Below, in pieces: positions 40,766-48,978 of a stretch of DNA of 64,000 nucleotides. How positions within the stretch are numbered: the stretch's first letter is position 1; the number at the start of each line of letters is the position of its first letter. The notes beneath the pieces were generated by a model, which ran no database searches, had not been told where the DNA came from, and saw nothing but the letters and a program-made list of their open reading frames with translations. This stretch comes from Ovoidimarina sp038744785 (GTDB lineage: Bacteria; Pseudomonadota; Alphaproteobacteria; Rhodobacterales; Rhodobacteraceae), in contig JBCDLX010000005.1 in NCBI GenBank assembly GCA_038744785.1, positions 124,001 through 188,000 on the forward strand. The letters run 5' to 3'. The translations under genes were made by a program, and so were the position numbers.

Positions 40766-41976
40766 CGATCAATCTCCCCGAACACCACGTCCATCGTGCC
40801 GATGATCGCCGCGACATCCGCCAGTTGGTGCCCGCCCGCGATATAGTCCATCGCCTGCAGATGCAGGAACCCCGGCGCACGGAGCTTCGCGCGGTAGGGG
40901 CGGTTCGTGCCGTCAGCGACAAGGTATACGCCGAACTCACCCTTCGGCGCTTCGACGGCGGCATAGACCTCTCCCTCGGGCACGTGGAACCCTTCGGTGT
41001 AAAGCTTGAAGTGATGGATCAGCGCCTCCATCGACGTTTTCATATCGCCCCGGGACGGTGGCGTGACCTTGCCTCGGGCCAGCACATCGCCCTGCCCCTC
41101 GGGCGCACGCAGCTTTTCACAGGCTTGTTTGATGATTTTCAGCGATTCCCGCATCTCGGCCATCCGAACCAGATAGCGGTCATAGCAGTCGCCGTTCTTG
41201 CCAACGGGGATCTGGAAATCGAATTCGTCGTAGCATTCATAGGGCTGGGATCGGCGCAAGTCCCAAGCGAGGCCCGAGCCGCGCACCATAACACCAGAAA
41301 ACCCCCACTTCTGGATGTCTTCTTCGGTCACGATGCCGATATCGGCGTTGCGCTGTTTGAACACGCGGTTCTCTGTCAGGAGCCCGTCGATATCCGCCAT
41401 CACGCGCGGGAAATCGTCGGCCCAGGTGTCGATATCGTCGATCAACTCAGGTGGAAGGTCCTGATGCACACCGCCCGGGCGGAAATACGCCGCGTGAAGC
41501 CGTGCGCCGCAGGCGCGTTCGTAGAAAATCATCAGCTTCTCACGCTCTTCAAAGCCCCAAAGTGGCGGGGTCAGTGCGCCGACGTCCATCGCTTGCGTCG
41601 TGACGTTCAGAAGATGGTTCAGAATACGGCCGATCTCTGAGTAGAGCACGCGGATCAGGCTGGCTCGGCGAGGTACCTCAACGCCTGTCAGCTTTTCGAT
41701 GGCCAGACACCAGGCATGTTCCTGGTTCATCGGGGCCACATAGTCCAGCCGGTCGAAATAGGGCAGGTTCTGAAGGTATGTCCGGCTTTCCATCAGCTTT
41801 TCTGTACCGCGATGGAGCAGACCGATATGCGGGTCGCAACGCTCGACAATCTCGCCGTCAAGCTCCAGCACAAGGCGCAACACACCGTGGGCCGCCGGGT
41901 GCTGGGGGCCGAAGTTGATGTTGAAGTTCCGGATCTTCTGTTCGCCGGTCAGAGCGTCCTCGAATTTCCCGTCCAT
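40762..41976 (-). CDS. nuoD: NADH-quinone oxidoreductase subunit D
   Basis: 404 residues. NFGPQHPAAHGVLRLVLELDG, HRGTEKLMESRTY and the hydrogenase-like quinone-site residues are present, and the C-terminus ends DVVFGEIDR as usual. NuoD forms the quinone pocket with NuoB. It begins 3 nt after the sulfotransferase stop, a gene that normally would be nuoC, and overlaps the next unknown gene by 4 nt. Confidence 0.98.
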   Translation of the reverse strand: MDGKFEDALTGEQKIRNFNINFGPQHPAAHGVLRLVLELDGEIVERCDPHIGLLHRGTEKLMESRTYLQNLPYFDRLDYVAPMNQEHAWCLAIEKLTGVEVPRRASLIRVLYSEIGRILNHLLNVTTQAMDVGALTPPLWGFEEREKLMIFYERACGARLHAAYFRPGGVHQDLPPELIDDIDTWADDFPRVMADIDGLLTENRVFKQRNADIGIVTEEDIQKWGFSGVMVRGSGLAWDLRRSQPYECYDEFDFQIPVGKNGDCYDRYLVRMAEMRESLKIIKQACEKLRAPEGQGDVLARGKVTPPSRGDMKTSMEALIHHFKLYTEGFHVPEGEVYAAVEAPKGEFGVYLVADGTNRPYRAKLRAPGFLHLQAMDYIAGGHQLADVAAIIGTMDVVFGEIDR

Positions 41977-41979
41977 CGC

Positions 41980-42801
41980 CTACACCCTTTCCGTCCAGGC
42001 CGGGGGCACACGTCCCATCGCCCGTGTGATGTAATCATATTGCGGAGCCAGCCAATCGCGCGCGGCACGCGCTTGTGCCGCCGACATCGGCAAGGGTTGA
42101 CCAGCATGGACAACCTTCGACAACGGGGGCGCCGGCGAGATCCCGAGGAATGCGCAGATCATCTTGGTCGCATCGCCAGAAAACAGGTCCTCAAAGAACA
42201 CCACCAGACGTCGGGGACCCGGGACAGCGTGGCACAGCCGATCAAACATTCCGCGATAGTCTGAGCGGCTTTCTATCTCTGCCTCGTGGCCTGAAAGGGT
42301 GCGAGACAGAATACGGCCGCTTCGCGCGTCTGTCACGGCGCCGTCGGGTTCGCGCCGCCCTGCGATCATGCGAACGTGGCTCCAGAGCCGGGCGACCGGG
42401 TCGCGCAGAATCAACAAAAATCGCGCCTCCCCCAAACTATCCATTCGACGAAGATCAGCCTCCGGCAAAAGCCCGTAGGCTGGTGTGATATCACCGACCA
42501 CCGCACGTTCACGGCCCAAATAATCCAGGTAGGCCGCGTCCGATGGTGTTGAAAACAGCCCGATCAAGTCATCAATATCCTGTAACCGCTCTGATCCGGC
42601 CCTGCCAGACATCAGGTCGTCACGTTCCGTGGCCAGCTCTTCGATGCGGCGGGCCATACGGTCCCGGCTTAGGGCATCGAAGTAGTGCAGCTCTTTCACG
42701 GAGCGCAGTCCAACTTCGGAATGGCCCCGCAGCCAGTGGTGCAACCAACTTGTACCGGCTTTCGTCGCGCCAATCCCAAAAAGAAGCCGCGGGCCACTCA
42801 T
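41980..42801 (-). CDS. Sulfotransferase family protein inserted between nuoC and nuoD
   Basis: 273 residues from ATG 42801 (MSGPRLLFGIGATKAGTSWL); an upstream ATG at 42834 is also possible. The 5'-phosphosulfate loop GATKAGTSWLHHWL and the 3'-phosphate motif LILRDPVARLWSHVRM are the PAPS-binding elements of sulfotransferases. It should transfer sulfate from PAPS to an unknown acceptor. It is codirectional, 51 bp after nuoC and 3 nt before nuoD, an unusual interruption of nuoBCD. The choline-sulfatase gene lies about 2.2 kb beyond. Confidence 0.85.
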   Translation of the reverse strand: MSGPRLLFGIGATKAGTSWLHHWLRGHSEVGLRSVKELHYFDALSRDRMARRIEELATERDDLMSGRAGSERLQDIDDLIGLFSTPSDAAYLDYLGRERAVVGDITPAYGLLPEADLRRMDSLGEARFLLILRDPVARLWSHVRMIAGRREPDGAVTDARSGRILSRTLSGHEAEIESRSDYRGMFDRLCHAVPGPRRLVVFFEDLFSGDATKMICAFLGISPAPPLSKVVHAGQPLPMSAAQARAARDWLAPQYDYITRAMGRVPPAWTERV

Positions 42802-42852
42802 CTCGATGGGCCCGCTGCACCGAAGCGGCCGCATGGGCAACGCGCATCCATA

Positions 42853-43464
42853 TCAGGACGCCTTTTCGTCAAGCTTCTCGTCGCCTGGCAAAACGTATTC
42901 CGCGCCTTCCCAAGGACTCATAAAGTCAAACTGTCGATATTCTTGCACCAGGCTGACAGGCTCATAAACCACCCGTTTTTGCGCTTCGTCATAGCGCACC
43001 TCGGTGTAGCCCGTCGTCGGGAAGTCCTTTCGCAGCGGATACCCCCGAAACCCGTAGTCGGTCAGGATCCGGCGCAAGTCGGGGTGGCCCGAAAACAGAA
43101 TGCCGAACATGTCGAACACTTCGCGTTCAAACCAGTTCGCAGATGGGTGAATGCCCGTCAAAGACGGGACCATATCCTCTTCGCGGACCAATAGTTTAAG
43201 CCGGATCCGTTGGTTCTGATACATCGAAAGAAAGTGATAGACGACATCGAACCGCTTTTCGCGCTCGGGATAGTCAACGCCGGTTATGTCGACAAGCGTT
43301 GAGAAGCGGCAATTACGGTCGGTCCGCAAGAACTCAACGAAACTGACAAAGGAGGACAAGGTCACTTCGATCGTCAATTCATCGTGTGCGACAGCCCAAT
43401 TCAGCACACAGTCCGGGCGTTTCAGCTCGATATGCTGACCCAGTTCCTGCAATTCATCCGACAT
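42853..43464 (-). CDS. nuoC: NADH-quinone oxidoreductase subunit C
   Basis: 203 residues, separate from NuoD as in most alphaproteobacteria. VDITGVDYPEREKRFDVVYH, then WFEREVFDMFGILFSGHPDL and RILTDYGFRGYPLRKDFPTT, make up the NuoC core. It starts 5 nt after nuoB's stop. The tail is acidic (SPWEGAEYVLPGDEKLDEKA). Confidence 0.97.
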   Translation of the reverse strand: MSDELQELGQHIELKRPDCVLNWAVAHDELTIEVTLSSFVSFVEFLRTDRNCRFSTLVDITGVDYPEREKRFDVVYHFLSMYQNQRIRLKLLVREEDMVPSLTGIHPSANWFEREVFDMFGILFSGHPDLRRILTDYGFRGYPLRKDFPTTGYTEVRYDEAQKRVVYEPVSLVQEYRQFDFMSPWEGAEYVLPGDEKLDEKAS

Positions 43465-43469
43465 CGGGC

Positions 43470-43994
43470 TTACCTCGCGATCGTTCCGGTGCGGCGAATC
43501 TTACGCTGAAGCTGCATAATGCCGTATAGAAGCGCCTCGGCAGTCGGCGGACATCCCGGCACGTAGATATCGACCGGAACAATCCGGTCACACCCACGTA
43601 CAACGGAGTAGCTGTAGTGATAGTAGCCGCCCCCATTGGCACACGACCCCATCGAAATGACATAGCGCGGCTCTGGCATCTGATCGTAAACCTTGCGAAG
43701 CGCAGGCGCCATCTTGTTGGTCAGCGTGCCTGCAACAATCATCAGATCCGATTGGCGCGGGCTTGCGCGCGGTGCGGTCCCGAACCGCTCAAGATCGTAG
43801 CGCGGCATCGAAGTGTGCATCATTTCGACCGCGCAACACGCGAGTCCAAAGGTCATCCAATGCAAACTGCCGGTGCGCGCCCAGTTGATGATATCCTCGG
43901 TCGATGTGACCAGAAACCCCTTGTCCTGAAGCTCGCGATTCAGCGTCTGGGTCGCAACCTCTTTGTCGGCGCCAGCGGTGGCTGCTATTCCCAT
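43470..43994 (-). CDS. nuoB: NADH-quinone oxidoreductase subunit B
   Basis: 174 residues from ATG 43994 (MGIAATAGADKEVATQTLNR). The N2 cluster ligands are in GLACCAVEMM, GSCANGGGYYHYSYSVVRGC and VPGCPPTAEALLYG. NuoB passes electrons to quinone. The start overlaps the nuoA end by 10 nt. Confidence 0.98.
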   Translation of the reverse strand: MGIAATAGADKEVATQTLNRELQDKGFLVTSTEDIINWARTGSLHWMTFGLACCAVEMMHTSMPRYDLERFGTAPRASPRQSDLMIVAGTLTNKMAPALRKVYDQMPEPRYVISMGSCANGGGYYHYSYSVVRGCDRIVPVDIYVPGCPPTAEALLYGIMQLQRKIRRTGTIAR

Positions 43995-44350
43995 TCGAGC
44001 GCACCCTTCTTCCACTCGTAGGCGAACCCAACGGTTAGAACGCCTAAGAACAGCATCATCGACCAGAAGGCGAGATCTGTCATTCCGCCAAAAGCCACAG
44101 CCCAAGGGAACAGAAATGCGATCTCAAGATCAAAGATAATGAACAGGATCGCCACCAGGTAGAAGCGCACATCAAACTTCATTCGCGCGTCGTCGAAGGC
44201 GTTAAAGCCGCATTCGTAAGCGGAGACCTTTTCGGGGTCAGGATCGCGCGGTGCAGCGACCGCTGCCGCGAGAATCAGGACAAGACCCAGCCCTACGGCG
44301 AGGCCCAGAAAAATCAGTATCGGAAGGTACTCGCGCAGCAGGTCTTCCAC
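43985..44350 (-). CDS. nuoA: NADH-quinone oxidoreductase subunit A
   Basis: 121 residues with three helices. The start is a GTG at 44350 with AAGGAG 9-14 nt upstream. YECGFNAFDDARMKFDVRFY and FDLEIAFLFPWAVAFG are conserved signatures. It is the first gene of the nuo series; the 143 bp upstream hold the probable operon promoter. Confidence 0.97.
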   Translation of the reverse strand: MEDLLREYLPILIFLGLAVGLGLVLILAAAVAAPRDPDPEKVSAYECGFNAFDDARMKFDVRFYLVAILFIIFDLEIAFLFPWAVAFGGMTDLAFWSMMLFLGVLTVGFAYEWKKGALEWE

Positions 44351-44405
44351 GTGCCGGGCTCCTTGCGTGTGGGCGTCTGGTACGCCCCGGCCACTTTAGC
44401 TTGTA

Positions 44406-44434
44406 CGATTACCCGTGCCCCAAAGCACCGTCAA
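44406..44434 (-). promoter_or_regulatory. Candidate nuo operon promoter
   Basis: On the minus strand, TTGACG (44434-44429) and TAATCG (44411-44406) are separated by 17 bp, about 55 nt upstream of the nuoA start. The -35 element is good, the -10 element poor. In the leader, GGGCGT/ACGCCC (44371-44387) could form a small hairpin. Confidence 0.35.
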
Positions 44435-44493
44435 TGCAGGTGCGGCAACGATCGTGCCTGTTGGACTATTGGACGCAGCCGTACCAGCGCACG

Positions 44494-44841
44494 TCAGGAT
44501 AGGCGAAGGGGCGCCCCATCGGTACCGTGGACGGGGGCAACGGGCGCATCGCTTCCTAACTCGTCCTTTGCAACCTGGCCCACCGCCTTGCGACAGGCAG
44601 ACACGGTTTGCGGGTTCTCACGCTCCCAGACTTCAAACCGTTGCTGGCCCAGTTGAAGGGCTGCCTCGCGGACTTCGGGACCAAGCGCCAGCATCCGACG
44701 TTCTTCACCCGTGAGGTAAGCGATCTGAACTGCAATCATGGCGTCTTCAGGCGACAGGGCGGAGCCCGTTGACCGGTCGCGACGGCAGTTCGCCCCATCG
44801 CTCGCATAATACGCGAGCAGGAGAGAGTGGTCTGGCGTCAT
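44494..44841 (-). CDS. Hypothetical protein
   Basis: 115 residues from ATG 44841, no signal peptide or membrane segment. Mostly helical composition (SPEDAMIAVQIAYLTGEERR, MLALGPEVREAALQLGQQRF). No family recognised. A perfect TGAACC/GGTTCA palindrome lies 24-39 bp upstream, suggesting regulated transcription. It could be a chance ORF, but its composition is protein-like. Confidence 0.5.
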   Translation of the reverse strand: MTPDHSLLLAYYASDGANCRRDRSTGSALSPEDAMIAVQIAYLTGEERRMLALGPEVREAALQLGQQRFEVWERENPQTVSACRKAVGQVAKDELGSDAPVAPVHGTDGAPLRLS

Positions 44842-44864
44842 GGTCTGTCCTCTAGGCTTTTAAC

Positions 44865-44880
44865 TGAACCGTTTGGTTCA
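44865..44880. promoter_or_regulatory. Perfect palindrome TGAACC-GTTT-GGTTCA
   Basis: A 6-bp-arm inverted repeat 24 bp upstream of the hypothetical gene at 44494-44841. Its shape resembles TetR-family operators built on AACCG/GGTT half sites. No regulator gene is adjacent. Confidence 0.45.
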
Positions 44881-44986
44881 TATAGGGTCTAAGGAATTAG
44901 GTACCAGTACCCGAGGATCAGATAATTGTGATCTGTTCGAAGCAGTTGCAGGCAGAGCTTCACAGCGCACCGAGACCGCGCACTAA

Positions 44987-46498
44987 TCATTCCCCGCGCG
45001 GAAATCGCTGCCGGTCTTCGAGATCGTTCAGATCCATGTGATTGCGCATGTAGCGTTCGGATGCCACGCGCAGCGGCTGGTGATCCCATGGGTAGTAGGC
45101 ACCTTTCCGCAAGGCGTCATATACCACATGACGCCGGGCCTGGCTTTCCCGCACCTCGGCATCGAAACGGTCCAGATCCCACCGCGCCTCGGACTTTTCG
45201 CGCAGTTCAGATATCGTACCTGCATGGGCCGGATCGTCGGCGAGGTTGCGAAGTTCGTGCGGATCAACCTCGAGATCATAAAGCTGGTCGGGATCAAGCG
45301 CGCACCGGGTGTACTTCCATTTCCCGTACCGAAGCGACACGAGAGGCGCGTAGGACCCTTCGGCGGCGTATTCCATGGCAACCGGCGCGGTGCGCTCGCC
45401 GCCCTGCCCGAGTGGAACCAGGCTTTCACCCGTGGTCCAGGGCAGAACCTCTTCCATCGACACACCGGCGAGAGCACAGATCGTTGGACACAGATCTATC
45501 GTGGACACGGGCGCATCGATCCTGCCCGGTGCCATCTCTGGTGCCGCGACCATAAGCGGCACGCGAGAGGAGCCTTCAAAGAAGCTCATTTTGAACCACA
45601 ATCCCCGCTCGCCCAGCATATCGCCGTGGTCCGACACAAAGACGACGATCGCTTCCTGCCGAGTTGCCTCTAGCACCCGCAGAACCTGACCGATCTTGTC
45701 GTCCAGATACGAAATGTTCGCGAAATACGCCCGCCGCGACCGTTGGATATCGTCCGGTGAGATCGTGAAGCTGCGCCAATCATTTGCGTCGAAGATGCGT
45801 TGCGAGTGCGGATCCATCTGGTCGTAGGCAAAAGCGGGTACCTCGGGCATCAAATGGTCGCAGCCGTCGTAGAGATCCCAGTATCTTTGCCGCGCCACAT
45901 AGGGGTCGTGCGGGTGGGTGAAGCTTACGGTCAGGCACCACGGACGGGCATCGGAAGCGCGCGCCAGATCATAGAGTTTCTGCGTCGCGAAATGGGCCAC
46001 CTCGTCATCATACTCTAGTTGGTTGGTTGTTTCTGCGACCCCCGCACCAGTCACCGAGCCCATGTTGTGGTACCACCAGTCGATCCGCTCGCCGGGTTTG
46101 CGGTAATCCGGTGTCCAGCCGAAATCGGCCGGGTAAATGTCTGTGGTAAGCCGCTCTTCGAACCCATGAAGCTGGTCTGGCCCGACAAAATGCATCTTTC
46201 CAGACAGACATGTCCGGTACCCCGCGCGCCGCAGATGGTGCGCATAGGTGGGCAGATCCGACGTGAACTCGGCCGCGTTGTCATAGACCCGTGTTCGCGA
46301 CGGCAGTTGGCCTGTCATAAAGCTCGCCCGGCCCGGCGCGCATAAGGGGCTTGCAGTGTAGGCGTTCCGAAACCGTGTCGACCGCGCGGCCAGGCGGGCA
46401 AGGTTCGGCGTTTGCAACCATTCCGCGGGCCCATCCGGAAAAAGCGTGCCGTTAAGCTGATCGACCATCAGGATAAGGATGTTGGGACGGTCACTCAT
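44987..46498 (-). CDS. betC: Choline-sulfatase
   Basis: 503 residues from ATG 46498 (MSDRPNILILMVDQLNGTLF). The sulfatase active site is SPLCAPGRASFMTG, with Cys53 in Cys-x-Pro-x-Arg, the residue converted to formylglycine; SGKMHFVGPDQLHGFE and FVSDHGDMLGERGLWFKMSF follow. The C-terminal domain (YAAEGSYAPLVSLRYGKWKY ... LDRFDAEVRESQARR) is the choline-sulfatase type. It would hydrolyse choline-O-sulfate to choline and sulfate. It overlaps the upstream GST gene by 4 nt. No betA/betB or betI lie nearby. Confidence 0.92.
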   Translation of the reverse strand: MSDRPNILILMVDQLNGTLFPDGPAEWLQTPNLARLAARSTRFRNAYTASPLCAPGRASFMTGQLPSRTRVYDNAAEFTSDLPTYAHHLRRAGYRTCLSGKMHFVGPDQLHGFEERLTTDIYPADFGWTPDYRKPGERIDWWYHNMGSVTGAGVAETTNQLEYDDEVAHFATQKLYDLARASDARPWCLTVSFTHPHDPYVARQRYWDLYDGCDHLMPEVPAFAYDQMDPHSQRIFDANDWRSFTISPDDIQRSRRAYFANISYLDDKIGQVLRVLEATRQEAIVVFVSDHGDMLGERGLWFKMSFFEGSSRVPLMVAAPEMAPGRIDAPVSTIDLCPTICALAGVSMEEVLPWTTGESLVPLGQGGERTAPVAMEYAAEGSYAPLVSLRYGKWKYTRCALDPDQLYDLEVDPHELRNLADDPAHAGTISELREKSEARWDLDRFDAEVRESQARRHVVYDALRKGAYYPWDHQPLRVASERYMRNHMDLNDLEDRQRFPRGE

Positions 46499-47172
46499 GG
46501 TCGGACTGGATCGGGGGCCGGATAAAACTCTTTGGCATAGAGCCTCTCCGCGCCTTCGGGTGGAAGCGCAGACTTGAAGCCAGGGCGTGCAGTGATCCGG
46601 CAGTACCACGCGTCCAGGGCCGGAAACGCCTCGGTCTTCACGAAATGTCGCGCCATGTAAACGGCATGGCCCACACTGATATCCGCCGCCGAGAACCCGC
46701 TACGCAGAAGAAAGTCCTGATCTGGGCCCGCAGACAAAAGGTGTTCCTCGATCGCGCCAAAACACCTGGAAAGCCGCTTGGCTTCGATCGACATAACTGT
46801 CGGACTGCGCATCCAGTCTTTGTAAAGCACAATATGGCTTTGTGTTAGCGCGGCTGTATGCTGGCTGACGGTTTCCGCAAAATGCACCCAGATCAGCCAG
46901 TCAGCGCGCTCCGCGTCCTTAGGTGCACGCCCAAGTCGAGCCTCAGGAAACCGTTCGCACAGCACTTCGGTGATTGCACCCGATTCCCAGATCACGTTGC
47001 CGTCCAACTCTAGCGCGGGCACACGGCCCACCGGATGCAGGGCCAGATAGTCTTTCGATCGCAGGGTCTTTCCGAACGGGTGCACCACGACATCAAACTC
47101 TACGCCCAACTCGTTCAGCAGCCAAAGTGCCCGCATCGAGCGGGTCTGGTGGCAGTGGTGCAGGCAGATCAT
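46495..47172 (-). CDS. Glutathione S-transferase family protein
   Basis: 225 residues. The thioredoxin-like N-terminal domain has LHHCHQTRSMRALWLLNELG, HPVGRVPALELDGNVIWESG (cis-Pro and the Glu-Ser glutathione site) and an all-helical C-terminal domain. Substrate unknown. It overlaps the downstream choline-sulfatase gene and the upstream ASCH gene by 4 nt each, forming a three-gene operon. Confidence 0.9.
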   Translation of the reverse strand: MICLHHCHQTRSMRALWLLNELGVEFDVVVHPFGKTLRSKDYLALHPVGRVPALELDGNVIWESGAITEVLCERFPEARLGRAPKDAERADWLIWVHFAETVSQHTAALTQSHIVLYKDWMRSPTVMSIEAKRLSRCFGAIEEHLLSAGPDQDFLLRSGFSAADISVGHAVYMARHFVKTEAFPALDAWYCRITARPGFKSALPPEGAERLYAKEFYPAPDPVRP

Positions 47173-47579
47173 CTTAAATCCTCAACCAACCGGAACCGTT
47201 CGCAGACCAGTTCCATGTCTGGGTCCCAACCGCCATTGCGCTCGAAATACGCCCTGTGATCGCGGCGCCAGCCAAATAGATCGTCATTTTCGCCTTCGGC
47301 CAAGGCAAAGGTTTCGTCCACTTCGGAAAACCGGCGGATCGACACGTCAAGGGTTTGGATGACAAGGGCGGGCTTGCCGTCCCAATCTAGCGCTACGTCG
47401 TGGCGGCCAACTTTCGGAAGTGGTTCGCCTTCGGCGGAGAAATCCCGAAGCGCGCCACAGGTCGCCGTTTTTCGCCCAGCGCGCACCAGCGCCAGGAGCA
47501 TGTCGCAAAGCTTGCGGGCGTCGCCAAAGGTGAAGGTCACGGCACCGGGATACCGCGCCAATGCCTCGTTCAACGTCAT
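47169..47579 (-). CDS. ASCH domain protein
   Basis: 136 residues from ATG 47579 (MTLNEALARYPGAVTFTFGD). RAGRKTATCGALRDF, VGRHDVALDWDGKPALVIQT and WRRDHRAYFERNGGW are landmarks of ASCH/YqfB-like proteins, which bind or act on RNA or modified nucleosides; some are N4-acetylcytidine amidohydrolases. It is the first gene of the ASCH-GST-betC group, and its relation to the other two is not obvious. Confidence 0.88.
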   Translation of the reverse strand: MTLNEALARYPGAVTFTFGDARKLCDMLLALVRAGRKTATCGALRDFSAEGEPLPKVGRHDVALDWDGKPALVIQTLDVSIRRFSEVDETFALAEGENDDLFGWRRDHRAYFERNGGWDPDMELVCERFRLVEDLR

Positions 47580-47661
47580 TGGGAAGGAGGATGGCGCGAC
47601 GCCATCAGGCGCGCCATTGAAACCGCACGGTGCCACCGCACCGGTTCTCTGGTCCTGAGGG

Positions 47662-48453
47662 TCATCGCCCTGCCTCAGTAAGCTTGCCTGTGACCAACCC
47701 CTCGTTCACTTCAAGCCAACGCTCGCGGTAGGCATGCCGCGCCGCTTCGGCGACATCGTTCTGGAATGCCGCGTTTGTGCCGGCCCCGATCACCGCGCCT
47801 ACAAGCGGCGCCATCTGTCCGATTTTCCGAGCCGAAAGGTTTACGCCCAAAACATGCGCGACGCGGCGCGATGCCGCCTGAACGCCCGCAGCCTGACCGG
47901 TCAGCCGGACGATTTTGCCCCAGCTTTCCGGCGACAGATCGCTTCGGTCCTGTGCCAATCGGGTCAGCGCCTCCTGTTTCTCGGCCATGGTGTTGGCGCC
48001 CGCGAGATGCAAAACATCAAGGATAAACACGCGTTCGGACCGCGAGGCATCCCCGAAGCCATAGCAAAGACCGGTCAACCGAACAGTCCGAAGCGCTAAA
48101 GTGATTGTGGCAGGCACATCAACGGCAAGGCCCGCCGCACCCAATGCCCCGGCAGCCCCGCCGCCCGTTACCGCGTACCCAAGAGCCCAGCGCCGCATGT
48201 CTGCAGCCGCCGCGTCACAGGCCGAAAGGTCCAGAAAATCGTGCCCGATCGCAGACGACCGGATCGATGCCGAGGCTGCCCAGTCTGCCCCGCGAAGCGC
48301 CGCCTCAATCGCCTCGGCAGGGATCAGACGATGGGTCAGGAACGCCACGGGGCGGGCCATGCGGCGAACCATCCGCGGAAGCAGAGACGGCGGTGCGGCG
48401 CGATAGGCATCCTGCGCCTTCAATACTTGATCCAGATAGACTTGCGTATCCAT
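47662..48453 (-). CDS. EcsC family protein
   Basis: 263 residues from ATG 48453. ALGYAVTGGGAAGALGAAGL gives a Gly/Ala-rich stretch followed by a VDVPATITLALRTVRLTGLC segment, characteristic of EcsC proteins, and KIGQMAPLVGAVIGAGTNAA near the C-terminus. EcsC proteins are poorly characterised, possibly membrane-associated. The start overlaps the stop of the LprI-like gene by 1 nt. Confidence 0.85.
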   Translation of the reverse strand: MDTQVYLDQVLKAQDAYRAAPPSLLPRMVRRMARPVAFLTHRLIPAEAIEAALRGADWAASASIRSSAIGHDFLDLSACDAAAADMRRWALGYAVTGGGAAGALGAAGLAVDVPATITLALRTVRLTGLCYGFGDASRSERVFILDVLHLAGANTMAEKQEALTRLAQDRSDLSPESWGKIVRLTGQAAGVQAASRRVAHVLGVNLSARKIGQMAPLVGAVIGAGTNAAFQNDVAEAARHAYRERWLEVNEGLVTGKLTEAGR

Positions 48454-48953
48454 CAGCGTGCCTCGTACTCGGCCAGCCTCGCCTCGAGCAACAGCGTTTG
48501 GCGCGCGGTCTCGTGCATCTGACAGGCAGCGGTGGCCGGGCCTTGTCCGGTGCCTCCTCCCCATTTCGTGCGTTCGTACTCGCACAATGCATCGCGATAA
48601 CCGATCCAGGCACGCTGCATATCGAGAAGCGCGGGCGCCATCTCGGGGACCGTGGCGCCGATGTCTTTCATTTCGGTGTCTTCTGCCTGGTCCGCTGCGC
48701 GAAGGGCCTGGTAGACCGCGTTAAGCCGCGCATCCCACCAATCGCGTTCCCTACCAAAACAGAACCCCATGCCCACGGTCGTGTAGCCATCGGGTGTTTC
48801 AGTGCAGGCACCAGCCGATAGCCCGATGCAGTCCTCTCCCCCGCGGTCTTCAAGACACGACAGCGTAGCGTCGGGCGAAAAGGCGATATCCTGAGCCATC
48901 GCGGGCAGCGCGATCAAGATCAGCAAGGCCGCCGTTTGACTTGCACATTTCAC
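48453..48953 (-). CDS. Lysozyme inhibitor LprI-like secreted protein
   Basis: 166 residues from a GTG at 48953 with a signal peptide (KCASQTAALLILIALPAMAQ). Eight Cys residues and RDWWDARLNAVYQALRAAD, MQRAWIGYRDALCEYERTKW match the DUF1311/LprI domain, some members of which inhibit lysozyme in the periplasm. Overlap by 1 nt with the EcsC gene and 25 nt after the aminotransferase stop suggest a common transcript. Confidence 0.87.
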   Translation of the reverse strand: MKCASQTAALLILIALPAMAQDIAFSPDATLSCLEDRGGEDCIGLSAGACTETPDGYTTVGMGFCFGRERDWWDARLNAVYQALRAADQAEDTEMKDIGATVPEMAPALLDMQRAWIGYRDALCEYERTKWGGGTGQGPATAACQMHETARQTLLLEARLAEYEAR

Positions 48954-48978
48954 GCGTGTTCCTCCTCTGCGGCACCCT

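Noticed and set aside
44406..44434. Strong sigma70 promoter for nuo
   Set aside because: Only the -35 box is good, so it is listed as a weak candidate and not as a firm promoter.
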